The translations under genes and the position numbers were made by a program. From Glaesserella australis (GTDB lineage Bacteria; Pseudomonadota; Gammaproteobacteria; Enterobacterales; Pasteurellaceae), in assembly GCF_003260095.1 (NCBI RefSeq), contig NZ_PTPX01000020.1, positions 1 through 64,000 on the forward strand: 64,000 bases of DNA, in the 5' to 3' direction. Shown in pieces: positions 30,085-40,013 of the stretch (positions are counted from its first letter, which is position 1; each line of letters begins with the position of its first letter). The notes below the pieces were generated by a model, which did not search any database, was not told the DNA's origin, and saw only the letters and a list, made by a program, of their open reading frames with translations.

Positions 30085-32157
30085 TTAAATTCCTATAGCT
30101 ACATAATATGTGCGACCAACATCACCTGTTGCAAAAGACGAGAATCCTGTACTGGAGACATTTGCGACTCTTGTGTCTCTACCTGCCCCTGTTTTAGAAT
30201 GAGAAAGCATAAAAATCTTAGATGGAAATGCTATTGGAAACTTAACAGTTTGCGAGTCCGACCATCCCCATTGTAGAATCAGTCCATTCGGCAATTTAGT
30301 CCAACCGTTATCAGACAACGACTGTGTATAACCTTGCTCACCAGCATTCGGCCATCTAGTCGCTGTTGCAGGAACCCCTGTCACCTGACTCCATGGATGA
30401 CTGTGCGTTGATGGTGTAAAGGTTGCTGGCTTATTTCTCACTTCACTCCAATCTGCCCCGTCAATGCGTTTCCAAGCAGTCCACGCACTATTCAAACGTC
30501 CCCGCACATACTTATTTTTACTTCCGTAAGTTGTATATTCTTGTTGTACCCCATAGGCAGACAGAGACACAATTAGAGAACCAGATTGTGCTTCTGGATA
30601 ATTCCTTGCAGATGTCGCATTAATATCAGCGTTTTGCCCATAAATCCCTGGAATCATGACATCATTTAGATTAGATGTAGCTAATAATTTCTGGCAGAAA
30701 TTTTCAACGCCTTCTTTCAATCCCAACCAAGTTCTAATAGCAGCTGGATTGTTACAATATCGAGTATAATTGTCATTTGAGTTATTCACCCTAAAGGCAA
30801 TTGCCCCTTGAATACGTGTTTCGTCTTGATAAGTTGCTCGAAATAATCGTCCAAGAACATCACCTGCAGCATCACGTTTAACGTACGTATTTGCCGTTGC
30901 ATCAACTGCACCATCTGTATCAAGTACCACTGTGCCCGCTTTTGCAGGGATATACACATCAAATGCACCTTGCGTCCAAAACTTCCATCTTTTATCAGGT
31001 AAAGCTTCAAGGCGGCTGTCCCAGTTACCCGCACTACCTTGACGTTTAATGTTAATACCCCCATAACCATTGTTAGAAACGGACACGCCTAAATATTGAC
31101 CATTGAACGTTAAAATAGAACCTGCTAAGGTTAAAGGGTTGTTTCTAATATCTTGCCAATCTGCTCCGTCAATCCGAATCCAAGGTTTAATGGAATTACC
31201 ACTATAATAGTTACGCAAATACATCTGATTAGCGTGCGTAAAGATTAATTGAGCATGAGCATGATGCGATTTAAGCGATAAAACTGTACCATAAGAATAT
31301 GCACCAGCAGGTAGCTGTTCCCCTGTTTTATTATGATAAGAGGCGACACTGTTTCCTGTTGTCAACAGGCTATCAATCTGGTCAGCATTTTTACCAACAT
31401 TATCCACAACGATGCTGTCGTTATCTAATAATAGAGTTCCGTCTTTTCTAGGTACTAAAACACGACGTACAACTCTCTCACCAGTATCAGCTAAAACAAT
31501 AGCTGCCATGTGGTTTTCTGACGTTGGAGCGGTCTCCCAGCGTACACTTTCACCCGTGTTGTTGTATGTTCGAACGCTAGAATAACCACCACTTTTAATT
31601 AAGAGATTACCCGTCATCGTATCGCCTGACTTCGATACACGACTATTTGCGTTATCATTCGCTTGATTAGCCGTCCGTTGAGCCGCATCTGCTGCACTCT
31701 TTGCTTCAACGCCTTTGTCGTAGGCTGTTTTTGCTGCTTTTGAAGATGCTACGGTCGTCTGCGAAGTAGAATCAACGGCATCGCTAATACTGGTTTTATC
31801 AACTTTTTTGTTTAGACCATTTGTGATATCTAACTTATTTTGAGCAACCTGCTGAGCAAGAACCTTAGCACCAGCCGCACTAAATGCTAAATTAGCCGAA
31901 CCAATGCCAGTATCTGCGGTCAACCGAGATTGGAAGTAAGCCTTTATCGCTTCAGACAATTGATTTGTTGCAGATGGATTAGGTTGCATATTTGCCAATG
32001 CAAGTATCTGTTTATGCTCTTCAAATGTTGATTGCAATATATCTTGCACATCATTTAACCATACAGCGGTGACAACAGTTCCTAAAGTACCTGTTGCAGG
32101 ATTACCGTCTTGGAATCGTCCGCTATTGGACGCAATATTTGGTAGTTTTTGTCTCAT
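30085..32157 (-). CDS. Tail fibre protein
   Basis: 690 residues. The N-terminal part (about 1-120) resembles Mu/P2-type fibre attachment regions (QDGNPATGTLGTVVTAVWLN). An Ala-rich coiled segment follows (about 140-190), then SGDTMTGNLLI, two pyocin-knob-like repeats ending WIRIDGADW and WKRIDGADW, and a C-terminal receptor-binding-like domain (NGLILQWGW...TYYVAIGI). It determines host range. There is no invertible second fibre set or invertase gene as in Mu. Confidence 0.88.
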   Translation of the reverse strand: MRQKLPNIASNSGRFQDGNPATGTLGTVVTAVWLNDVQDILQSTFEEHKQILALANMQPNPSATNQLSEAIKAYFQSRLTADTGIGSANLAFSAAGAKVLAQQVAQNKLDITNGLNKKVDKTSISDAVDSTSQTTVASSKAAKTAYDKGVEAKSAADAAQRTANQANDNANSRVSKSGDTMTGNLLIKSGGYSSVRTYNNTGESVRWETAPTSENHMAAIVLADTGERVVRRVLVPRKDGTLLLDNDSIVVDNVGKNADQIDSLLTTGNSVASYHNKTGEQLPAGAYSYGTVLSLKSHHAHAQLIFTHANQMYLRNYYSGNSIKPWIRIDGADWQDIRNNPLTLAGSILTFNGQYLGVSVSNNGYGGINIKRQGSAGNWDSRLEALPDKRWKFWTQGAFDVYIPAKAGTVVLDTDGAVDATANTYVKRDAAGDVLGRLFRATYQDETRIQGAIAFRVNNSNDNYTRYCNNPAAIRTWLGLKEGVENFCQKLLATSNLNDVMIPGIYGQNADINATSARNYPEAQSGSLIVSLSAYGVQQEYTTYGSKNKYVRGRLNSAWTAWKRIDGADWSEVRNKPATFTPSTHSHPWSQVTGVPATATRWPNAGEQGYTQSLSDNGWTKLPNGLILQWGWSDSQTVKFPIAFPSKIFMLSHSKTGAGRDTRVANVSSTGFSSFATGDVGRTYYVAIGI

Positions 32158-32163
32158 ATCTTT

Positions 32164-32745
32164 CTACTTATAAGCAAAATAACAATAAGTGTGGGCTGGT
32201 TTTAAATCTTTAAAAAATTCTTCAAGAATACGATCACCGAAGTCCGTTAACCGCTCTCCAGCACATGATTGCCCAGCGCGAAAACGAGTGATATTGTCAT
32301 CGGCATTTGTGACAGTTACACGCCACATATACCCCAAATGTTCTCTAGGGGAATTTTGAATAGGAATATCACCCGCATTCGGAAGGTCATTTTGAAGATG
32401 GGAAAATTCTTTAATTTCAATGCGATAGCCAATAGATTCAGCAATTTGTTTAAAATAAGGAATAGAAAGTCCGCCTATTGCATTGAGCTGTATAATCACT
32501 TTTCTAACTCTATCGCTGTAACTTTTGCTCAAGTCAGTGGTTATGCCACAGATTCTCTCCCAATCTGCAAGCATACTTCCTGATTTTTCAGGTTCAATCA
32601 CATTTAACACTTGCTCTGCACTGCGTTGTAATACTTCAAAGACATTCCCATCTACTTCACATTGCGCTACAAAACGTTCACCATTGCGGTCATACGAAAT
32701 AGGTGGATATAAATTCTTTAAAACATCAGAATAAGATTTATTCAT
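32164..32745 (-). CDS. Mu gp48-like tail/baseplate protein (YmfQ, DUF2313)
   Basis: 193 residues from ATG 32745, which overlaps the gp47 stop (TAATG). Conserved stretches are YSDVLKNLYPP, MLADWERICG and RFRAGQSCAGERL. It is a baseplate component adjoining the fibre. Confidence 0.85.
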   Translation of the reverse strand: MNKSYSDVLKNLYPPISYDRNGERFVAQCEVDGNVFEVLQRSAEQVLNVIEPEKSGSMLADWERICGITTDLSKSYSDRVRKVIIQLNAIGGLSIPYFKQIAESIGYRIEIKEFSHLQNDLPNAGDIPIQNSPREHLGYMWRVTVTNADDNITRFRAGQSCAGERLTDFGDRILEEFFKDLKPAHTYCYFAYK

Positions 32746-33809
32746 TATGGCATTTCCGTGACATTCACATTCCCTAAACGAAACCACTCAATATTACGAA
32801 CAATATCAGCTTGCAGATTAGTACTTGGGGATAAAATATTTCTATCAACAACACCAATAAGGTCACTGACAATAGCTTCACATTGAGAAATAATTAAAGG
32901 ATCTGCTGGTGAAATCTGATTAAAGTAATGTGTCAATGCAGCTTTAATTTCTGTGGTGATTGAACTTAAACTTGCACCCCTAAGCTTTACTTTTATTTCA
33001 AAATCAACTCGTCGAGCAGTTGGTTTCACTACCTTAGCTTCTCTTGCTGTGACAGGTCTCACATCATCAATATATGCTTGAGCTCTAGCTACCGTCTCAT
33101 CACTAGGCAAATCACCATTACTTGTTACTGCAATATCAACTGTTCCTAATCCACGACGCAAGGGATAAACAAATGCGGCTTCAACGCCATCAACATCTAA
33201 TGCCCATTCTTTATAATCATACCTATTCCCACCTGCTGGCGGTCGTCGAATACGATTTAGTAGTCTCTCCAATAGAGAAGCATCCGTCTCCGCATCAGTT
33301 CCACCAACAATATCCCTTAAAACACAACTCGTTTTAACACCCACAGGTGCAGACATAAAGTTGGCATTTTGTGGCTGAATAATATTATATTTTGCCCCTG
33401 TCGATAGCGCTTTTACTCGTAAAACAAGGCTATCATTGCTTGAAATACGACCTTCATTGATTATCTCGTAGAAGCGACCATCATCAGTAACAACTTGAGC
33501 TCCGCTTTTAATCACAGAACCGACTTGTCCAAAAATCTGCAATCCCAAACCACTTGCGTAAGTTGCTTGGCGACGTCGAATACCTCGTAACGCCGCGTGC
33601 TTCTCTAAAAATTCTGTATCTGCAGTATCTGGGAAAAATTGCTTAATAATCCATTTTTGATGTGCATATAACCCTTCGGCAGCAGCAGCTAAACTACTGG
33701 CTCGGGCATAGTTATCAGAATCGACAGAAATGTCCGCATCAGGTTGAAATGACACAACATCCCTTAAAATAGCTTGCCTGATCTCATTTAATGATGGTGT
33801 TAAAAACAT
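32745..33809 (-). CDS. Mu gp47-like baseplate J-family protein
   Basis: 354 residues. Family features are DTADTEFLEKHAALRGI, DIVGGTDAETDASLLERLLNRI and RPVTAREAKVVKPT, found in P2 gpJ and Mu gp47 wedge proteins. The gene order 45-46-47-48 is that of Mu. Confidence 0.9.
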   Translation of the reverse strand: MFLTPSLNEIRQAILRDVVSFQPDADISVDSDNYARASSLAAAAEGLYAHQKWIIKQFFPDTADTEFLEKHAALRGIRRRQATYASGLGLQIFGQVGSVIKSGAQVVTDDGRFYEIINEGRISSNDSLVLRVKALSTGAKYNIIQPQNANFMSAPVGVKTSCVLRDIVGGTDAETDASLLERLLNRIRRPPAGGNRYDYKEWALDVDGVEAAFVYPLRRGLGTVDIAVTSNGDLPSDETVARAQAYIDDVRPVTAREAKVVKPTARRVDFEIKVKLRGASLSSITTEIKAALTHYFNQISPADPLIISQCEAIVSDLIGVVDRNILSPSTNLQADIVRNIEWFRLGNVNVTEMP

Positions 33810-33820
33810 TTAAACCCCTT

Positions 33821-34171
33821 TTAAATCACTTTTACCGCATGTTCAAACGAGAATGTCTCTCCCCGAGCATCTGTAACATGAATATGTAAAATAAGAGAGC
33901 CATTTTTAGGTTGTGTATACTCAACGCGAATGGATTCAGCTCGTCCATCGTCAACTAGGGGTTGTAACGCTTCTTCTGCATACTGCTGAGCCAAAAAACC
34001 TACACGGCTTAAATCTTTCTCACGTGTAATAAGATGGAGTAGAGAGCCTACACGCCCGTCTGCCCACCACGAGCCTAAAGGAGTTGTAAGTCTGATATAC
34101 ACCGCATTTTGCAAGGTGTGAATGTGTTCACTTGTGTAGTCCCGAGTGAGCGGGCTGATCTCTCTATCCAT
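33821..34171 (-). CDS. Mu gp46-like baseplate protein (GPW/gp25)
   Basis: 116 residues from ATG 34171 (MDREISPLTRD). Conserved TPLGSWWADGRVGSLLHLI. Wedge protein of the baseplate. The predicted late-promoter start falls on or next to this ATG, and no strong ribosome site precedes it, so its first message may be leaderless. Confidence 0.85.
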   Translation of the reverse strand: MDREISPLTRDYTSEHIHTLQNAVYIRLTTPLGSWWADGRVGSLLHLITREKDLSRVGFLAQQYAEEALQPLVDDGRAESIRVEYTQPKNGSLILHIHVTDARGETFSFEHAVKVI

Positions 34172-34177
34172 AATCCA

Positions 34178-34222
34178 ATAATAGAGAGAAAAGAGAAAGG
34201 AATAGAGTGGCAAGACTTCAAC
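34178..34222 (-). promoter_or_regulatory. Putative Mor/C-dependent late promoter (PP-like)
   Basis: The activator motif GTTGAAGTCTTGCCACTCT (34204-34222) is followed after exactly 20 nt by -10 TATTAT (34178-34183). No -35 is present. Predicted start is near 34171. It shares motif and spacing with 46109-46153 and 54041-54085, and lies ahead of gp46-48 and the fibre genes. Confidence 0.7.
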
Positions 34223-34273
34223 GTTGCGAGCGGTTCAATAAGACAATTTTTTGTCATATCTCACCGCTATTTA

Positions 34274-34927
34274 TTAAACATTCGGCATCCCGCGTCCATC
34301 ATTTTGATGTGTATGATTTTTCAGTGATACAGTACCTGCTTTCACATCACCATCAGTCGAAAAACTCCCACCAGATTGAATAACAGAGCCACTAAAACTT
34401 GCACCATCACCGCCTTGAACAGCCATACCGCCATTACCATTGATTTTCCCTTGAGCAGTAAAGACTTGATCGGTTTCAAGTTTTGGCGTCTTAAAACTTG
34501 CTCCATGACTTGCCGAAACTTCATAGGTTTGACAGTTTATTTTAAGGGTATCACAGTCAATTTCAACTAAACGACCATTTTTTAAAATAATGGTTGAGCC
34601 ACTTGAATCATAAATTGCGACTTCACCATCGTTCAGCCCTTTAACTCTAAAAGTCCCATTCTCTGTCGCAATAACAATAGCATGGCTTGTTTTACCCCCT
34701 AAAGGCAAAATAACCGCTTGAGTGCCACTAGGTGGGACAGAAGTGTAGCCAAATTGCTGTATTAATTCCGCATCTTGTAGGGTTTCATCAGCCAACCCAG
34801 AAACCTGAACAAGCTGAATGTTTGGTGTACTTTTCACCAGATTTAATACCCCCCTAAATGCTGAACGAGCACTTTGTTGAGCATTCTCAATAACCTGTTT
34901 AGTTTGTTTAGCTAATTTACGCATCAT
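34274..34927 (-). CDS. Mu gp45-like baseplate spike protein
   Basis: 217 residues. The N-terminal OB-like part (QLVQVSGLADE, PLGGKTSHAIVIA) is followed by a glycine-rich beta-helix-like region and a C-terminal KNHTHQNDGRG with a metal-binding HTH-type tip, as in phage central spikes. It overlaps gene P by 11 bp. Confidence 0.88.
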   Translation of the reverse strand: MMRKLAKQTKQVIENAQQSARSAFRGVLNLVKSTPNIQLVQVSGLADETLQDAELIQQFGYTSVPPSGTQAVILPLGGKTSHAIVIATENGTFRVKGLNDGEVAIYDSSGSTIILKNGRLVEIDCDTLKINCQTYEVSASHGASFKTPKLETDQVFTAQGKINGNGGMAVQGGDGASFSGSVIQSGGSFSTDGDVKAGTVSLKNHTHQNDGRGMPNV

Positions 34928-36044
34928 CTAACTCCCAAGAACCTACAATTTCAGCTTCCTGTTTACGCCCTTTACTTTTTTTACCTTTTCGCTTACGTGC
35001 TTTTTCTGCTTTTGCTTTATAAGCATCAGGTGTCCAGATACCATCTTGTTTAAGTCGTAATTCTGTTTGCGTACCACCATGGCGACTTAACATAAATCGA
35101 CGCCCCATTAAAAAGAAAATGGCATCAATATCATACTCTTCGCAAATCACATGTATACGTTGCCCTGGTTGCCATAAGATACCATCTCGCGTTTTATGGT
35201 CGGGCACAGTAATTGACAAATCAAAGGACTCCAACTGCCAATCGGAGATCTGCTTCTTCGCTTGCTTTTTCAAGGACGCCAAATCATCAACATCACTTAA
35301 CACTACCGTTTTTGGCTTATAAAGATTTAACTCAGGATTTTTATAAACCCACTTAAAATCATGTTTAGCATCATCAATATCTCTTCCATGTTTTTGAGCT
35401 AAGAAAGTGACTTCAGAATAACTTTGTGATACATCAAAAGACAAAGATGCTTCAGTAAAATTATTTCGACTATCATCACTAACTTGCACGCATAATGTCG
35501 CCACAGGTGGGCTAGAATAATCTGCACCACCTACAATTAATGTGCCATTAGGTTCAAACCAACAATGCAACCCAGCAGAGTTTGCGCAACGAATAATGGC
35601 ATCCCAAGCTGTTTCCCCCACATCAATATCAACTTTATCTAGTTTAGGATTATTTTCGGCTTTGAGTGTGATCTCTTTTATGCCTAAAGGTGTGGCGATT
35701 TTCTTAACAGCATCTAATACCGAAAGCCCCTTAACATTTGTAATAGGCGCAGAGCAATCTAATAATACAGATGCTAAATCTCGCCCGTTTAAAGTATAAG
35801 AACGCCCACCCTTACTGATTCTATGCTGAGTTGTATCCACAATGCCTGTTAAGACAACTTGTCCATTGATTTTCACCAAGGCTTTTTTTCCCGAAAAGTT
35901 AGGTAAGACTTGCATTTCACTTGATTTACCTAAATCAAATGAAAAGCTATCCGCAGGAATTAAAAAATCGCTATCAATATCGTAGCTTTTCCAGTTTTTA
36001 TGCTGTTTCCCATCAATTTCAACGATAATCTCATTTTCAATCAT
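34917..36044 (-). CDS. Mu gp44 (P)-like baseplate hub protein
   Basis: 375 residues, related to Mu gp44 and T4 gp27-type hubs (VVLTGIVDTTQHRISKGGRSY, NGRDLASVLLDCSAPI). The C-terminus is basic (KARKRKGKKSKGRKQE). It follows N by 6 bp. Confidence 0.87.
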   Translation of the reverse strand: MIENEIIVEIDGKQHKNWKSYDIDSDFLIPADSFSFDLGKSSEMQVLPNFSGKKALVKINGQVVLTGIVDTTQHRISKGGRSYTLNGRDLASVLLDCSAPITNVKGLSVLDAVKKIATPLGIKEITLKAENNPKLDKVDIDVGETAWDAIIRCANSAGLHCWFEPNGTLIVGGADYSSPPVATLCVQVSDDSRNNFTEASLSFDVSQSYSEVTFLAQKHGRDIDDAKHDFKWVYKNPELNLYKPKTVVLSDVDDLASLKKQAKKQISDWQLESFDLSITVPDHKTRDGILWQPGQRIHVICEEYDIDAIFFLMGRRFMLSRHGGTQTELRLKQDGIWTPDAYKAKAEKARKRKGKKSKGRKQEAEIVGSWELDDA

Positions 36045-36050
36045 AGCTGC

Positions 36051-37406
36051 TTATCTCGAATAACAGTTTAGTAAAGTGCCCGAAGCAATAAAATTGCTAT
36101 TACGGATTTGTGGATTTAACCGCAGCAACTCATCATAGCGAGTATGATCGCCATAGAAATCATGCGCAATTTGCTGAAGCGTTCCGTTAAAGCCAACTTC
36201 TTTAATAATTAATGGTGGTTTTTGATTGATTGCAGTAATTGCAATCTGCATGAGTTCTCCTGCCATATTTCGTAGACTTTCGCCTAATTGATAGGTTGCA
36301 GTATAAAGCCCGTTATTTGGAGCACTCACTAACGCTTCTAACTGTTCAGCGTTTTCCAAGGCTCGAATCTCATTTAAACTCTCAACAATCATTAAACGAG
36401 ACTGTTGTGTGATAAATTCAATTTCATTTGGCGTTAAATCGTGCGAGAACGATTCAATAATATCCACCGCGACTTTAGTAATAGTAGCGCACGCAAGCAG
36501 ATGTAAGACACACTTAAGACTTTGTACATCTCTTGTAGATAAACGAGTCGCAATAGCAGAGCCTTGTCTCTCTTTAACCGCAAAAAACTGAGACGCAGAT
36601 TTAATCCGCTGAGCTTGACCCGTAGTCAGCATTTTCGGAATGCTTAAGACCTGTTGGAGCTCACGTTTAATTTCACTGAATTCGGCTTTAATACCCAGTA
36701 CGGAGTGAAATCTTTTTTTTGTCACATAATCATCAATTAAAGACTTAAATAAATTTAATGCAGATAAATTTTGAGATTTAAAATCATCCAGCGTAACACC
36801 AAGTGGTAAGTAATGGTTTTGCGGATCAAATTCAAAAATCGCGCCTAATTGCTCAAAACAACCAAAGACAGCGCCCCATTGAGCCAAAATACGTGATTTT
36901 TTATGACGAGATGCCGCAATAACATCCATAATTTGCCCCCACCAATCCAGCATATTGGCAATAAATGAGTCCAGCAAAATAAAAAATTGGTCCAGTTTTG
37001 ACAATAAACTATGCTCAAACACAAAAATAGGCTGCATAGGCGTTGATTCTGAAAATGTTAAATCTAAGGTAACGTAATTCACATTTTCTGCATCATGGCG
37101 CAAATTTGCCGAAACTAACAACATATTCGGCATACGCCCGCGAATAGGATGAACTAATACATCAGCCCCTTTTTGCTGAATGACCGCCAGTAATTTCTGA
37201 TAATCCGCGTAATAATTTCGACCAAAACAAATCGCTTGTAACTTAACCGACTGGGCATTAATACCCATATCTTCTAAATCTGCACCATTCACAAAAGGAT
37301 AGTCATGTTGGACAATGGCACGATCAAAGACATCATCCACACTAATCACATCAAAGAGAACGCCTTTGTACATAGCTTGCTGTACAGGTATAGCCCAATT
37401 ATTCAT
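36051..37406 (-). CDS. Mu gp43 (N)-like DNA circularization/tail protein
   Basis: 451 residues from ATG 37406, preceded by GGGGTGATC. The N-terminal region (FRYKGVLFDV-like VQQAMYKGVLFDVISVDD) and the C-terminal LysM-like segment (LQQIAHDFYGDHTRYDELL) match the Mu N family. It overlaps the tape measure stop by a few bases. Confidence 0.85.
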   Translation of the reverse strand: MNNWAIPVQQAMYKGVLFDVISVDDVFDRAIVQHDYPFVNGADLEDMGINAQSVKLQAICFGRNYYADYQKLLAVIQQKGADVLVHPIRGRMPNMLLVSANLRHDAENVNYVTLDLTFSESTPMQPIFVFEHSLLSKLDQFFILLDSFIANMLDWWGQIMDVIAASRHKKSRILAQWGAVFGCFEQLGAIFEFDPQNHYLPLGVTLDDFKSQNLSALNLFKSLIDDYVTKKRFHSVLGIKAEFSEIKRELQQVLSIPKMLTTGQAQRIKSASQFFAVKERQGSAIATRLSTRDVQSLKCVLHLLACATITKVAVDIIESFSHDLTPNEIEFITQQSRLMIVESLNEIRALENAEQLEALVSAPNNGLYTATYQLGESLRNMAGELMQIAITAINQKPPLIIKEVGFNGTLQQIAHDFYGDHTRYDELLRLNPQIRNSNFIASGTLLNCYSR

Positions 37407-37408
37407 GA

Positions 37409-39958
37409 TCACCCCATTCTTTTATTAAAACTAAATAATCTCTCAGAAACCTGCTCGGTTAACATCCTGCCATCAACTTCGACGACTATATGATTCGCAA
37501 TCGTATGAGATTGAGATGCAAGCCCCATCTCTAATGCACTAGAAATGGATTGCCCAAACGCCGCAAAATCTGCTTGATAAGTCGCAAGCACATTTTCTAC
37601 CGCATTCACCTTAGGTTTTAATTCACCTGAAATAACACCTTGCAAATTCATCCCCATATCCATAACCGACTTCATTGCTTGGCTTGCAAAACTATGCTGC
37701 TTAGATGTCTCTGTACTAGGTGGCAAAGGTTGTCTGAATTCAGATGCATACTTAGGTGGTAAGACATTAGGTAGTAACGGTTGCTTAATTTGAGGTACAC
37801 GCTTAGAAGCAATATCAGGTCTTGAAGCTTCTTGAATAAGCGTTTCATTCCTGCTTATACGCTGCTGAGCTTGGGAAGGGCTTAATGTCCCTTGCTTTTC
37901 TCTTTCCTGTGCAATCTTGTTGTCATTCAAACGATCTGCAATCACATAAGCACCATGATAATTATGCTGTGGCTTAATCCCACCCATTGCTGTATTGCCG
38001 TAGGTAAATACCGAAGGCTTATAACTATGTTGCTGCTCTCTAAATTTTTTCTCTGCATCCGCTCGCTTTTCTTTCTCAGCTTCCTGCCTTGCCATATAAG
38101 GCACAAAACCTTCTGCTGCACCGTATAAACCTAAACCGACACTCGCTAAAGAACCAAAACTCAATGCTCTAGCAGCAACACTTCCCCCTGTGGATACACC
38201 AGCAGCACTTGTCGTTGCAGTGGTTGTTGTTTTAAAGATATTCTTAGCGAAATTCCCAAGCCCTTTTGGATTTTTACCTGCCAACAAATCAAGCACGCTT
38301 GAAGCAGCCAATGCAGCTCCAAAAGCAAAAACAGCATCTTTTGCACCGACTAAAAATTGGGTTAAATTTGGATATTCGTTTCCATATTTAACAAGCTGTT
38401 CGCTTAATGCCCCTAACACATCATTGACTTTCTCAAAATTCTGCATTTGAGCAAACTCAGTAGTATTTTTTAGTGATTCAACTTTATGAGCCGCCGTATC
38501 TCGTACGACAGCATGGGATGTTTCTGTTGCACCTTCACTTTCGTCAATACTTTTTTCTACCTTGTCTCCAAGCGCAATATTATTGCGCATAGCAACAAGA
38601 GCCATCACGGCTTGTCTATCGGAAATAACTTGCCCAATAGCAGATGCTTCAATTAAATCTGTCATCTGATTTAATAGCTTTTGTTGCTCTTCGCCTTTAG
38701 CATTTTTGATACGCTCTTGCAACCCTTTGTACTTGTCATTGTTGCCCACCGTATCTTCAATTACCGACATGAACGCTTCAAGCGAGTTTTGTCCCTTACC
38801 CTTGTAATGCTCCATGGACTTCATATAGTCAATTTTACGGGTCTTACCATCTTTGCCTTTATATTCAAGCCCTTCTATCCGTTTGGTTGTTTCGGTAGCA
38901 GTAATTTTACCCAACAGGTTAACAAGGTTATTTCCTGCTTCATCACTTGTTCCAGCAGTAACTCGCGCCTGTTGGTTAGCGACAAGTAAAGTCTTAAAAC
39001 CGTCTAATCCAGTCAAACCGATAGACTTTGCCGCAGCCATTTGTTGTGGTAACCAACGAGCCATATCTGCAAGTTCAAAATTTCCCGCTTGCCCTGCGGC
39101 AACAGCCATATCTAATACTCGACCAATATCGCCTTCTGCAATGCCAAACTGTTGCATGGCAGAAATCGCAATTTGTGCCATATCTTCAGGCGTTGCGCCT
39201 GTTGCGACAGAGCCTTTTTGCAATGTAGGTAAGAGATTCATCGCGGTTTCTGTCGAGACTGCTCCAGATGCAAGCAATTTGTCCAAGGATGCAAGGGCAT
39301 CTTCTTTTGTTCCACCACCAACTGTCACCGCTTTTTGCACCGCGTCGAACAACTCTTTTTTGCCCGAAATTCGACCTTGAACATCACGATCCGAAAACGC
39401 TGTATTTGACACCATAGCTAGACGACGGTCGAAATCCATTTGATTACGAGCAGGTTCTCTCACCACCATTGCCCCAGCAGCAACACCAGCCCCAACGCTC
39501 ATCAAACCACGACCAACACTTGCAGCCTTATCCCCAAAGCTAGATTTTCCAAGCTCCGCATTTAACTCTTTGATACGTTGTTTTGTTTGCTCAGAGGCAC
39601 GACGTAGCTCATTTTGTGATGCCACACCAGACCGTTTCAACTGCTCATAAGCCGCACGAGTTTGACCAATTTCCTGCTGTATCGCATTTTCCGAACGAAC
39701 CCCCAAGGTTTCTCTTGCTCTTGCTACATCAGTTGCAGTCTTCCTTGCATTGCGGTAAGCCTGTTCGATTCGTTTTTGTGAGGATTGTGTAGCCGTTGCG
39801 ACTTTTTCAGCCGCATTAACCTGAGCTTGACTGCTACTTTGCGCAGATTGCTCAGCATCTTTAAACGCCTTCTCGGTTGCTTTTCCAACCTTACTAATCA
39901 CTTGACTTGCATTATCTTTCGCATTGAGTTCAAGCTGAACCTTCATCTCTTTTGCCAT
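37409..39958 (-). CDS. Tail tape measure protein (Mu gp42-like)
   Basis: 849 residues. Long Ala/Gln-rich coiled coil at the N-terminus (about 1-140), the conserved phage TP901-type region (VATGATPEDMAQIAISAMQQ, AAGQAGNFELADMARWLPQ), hydrophobic stretches at 545-565 and 600-625, and a Gln-rich tail. Its length sets tail length. It follows the tail assembly chaperone, as expected. Confidence 0.92.
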   Translation of the reverse strand: MAKEMKVQLELNAKDNASQVISKVGKATEKAFKDAEQSAQSSSQAQVNAAEKVATATQSSQKRIEQAYRNARKTATDVARARETLGVRSENAIQQEIGQTRAAYEQLKRSGVASQNELRRASEQTKQRIKELNAELGKSSFGDKAASVGRGLMSVGAGVAAGAMVVREPARNQMDFDRRLAMVSNTAFSDRDVQGRISGKKELFDAVQKAVTVGGGTKEDALASLDKLLASGAVSTETAMNLLPTLQKGSVATGATPEDMAQIAISAMQQFGIAEGDIGRVLDMAVAAGQAGNFELADMARWLPQQMAAAKSIGLTGLDGFKTLLVANQQARVTAGTSDEAGNNLVNLLGKITATETTKRIEGLEYKGKDGKTRKIDYMKSMEHYKGKGQNSLEAFMSVIEDTVGNNDKYKGLQERIKNAKGEEQQKLLNQMTDLIEASAIGQVISDRQAVMALVAMRNNIALGDKVEKSIDESEGATETSHAVVRDTAAHKVESLKNTTEFAQMQNFEKVNDVLGALSEQLVKYGNEYPNLTQFLVGAKDAVFAFGAALAASSVLDLLAGKNPKGLGNFAKNIFKTTTTATTSAAGVSTGGSVAARALSFGSLASVGLGLYGAAEGFVPYMARQEAEKEKRADAEKKFREQQHSYKPSVFTYGNTAMGGIKPQHNYHGAYVIADRLNDNKIAQEREKQGTLSPSQAQQRISRNETLIQEASRPDIASKRVPQIKQPLLPNVLPPKYASEFRQPLPPSTETSKQHSFASQAMKSVMDMGMNLQGVISGELKPKVNAVENVLATYQADFAAFGQSISSALEMGLASQSHTIANHIVVEVDGRMLTEQVSERLFSFNKRMG

Positions 39959-39993
39959 ATTTAAACTCGTTTTAAACCTTATTTAATACCAAT

Positions 39994-40013
39994 AAAAAAG
40001 GGGCTTACGCCCC
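39994..40013 (-). terminator. Terminator-like hairpin at the end of the tail chaperone
   Basis: The stem GGGGC-GTAA-GCCCC is followed by TTTTTT leftward. The loop holds the stop codon of the frameshifted chaperone, so translating ribosomes would melt it. It may set the ratio of chaperone to tape measure messages. Confidence 0.65.

Noticed and set aside
29457-32157. Invertible tail fibre segment as in Mu (G segment)
   Set aside because: Only one fibre gene with its chaperone; no invertase gene or inverted crossover sites were found.
37892-39380. Several rightward frames opposite the tape measure gene, up to 175 residues
   Set aside because: Low-stop antisense frames caused by codon bias of the tape measure gene; no start signals.
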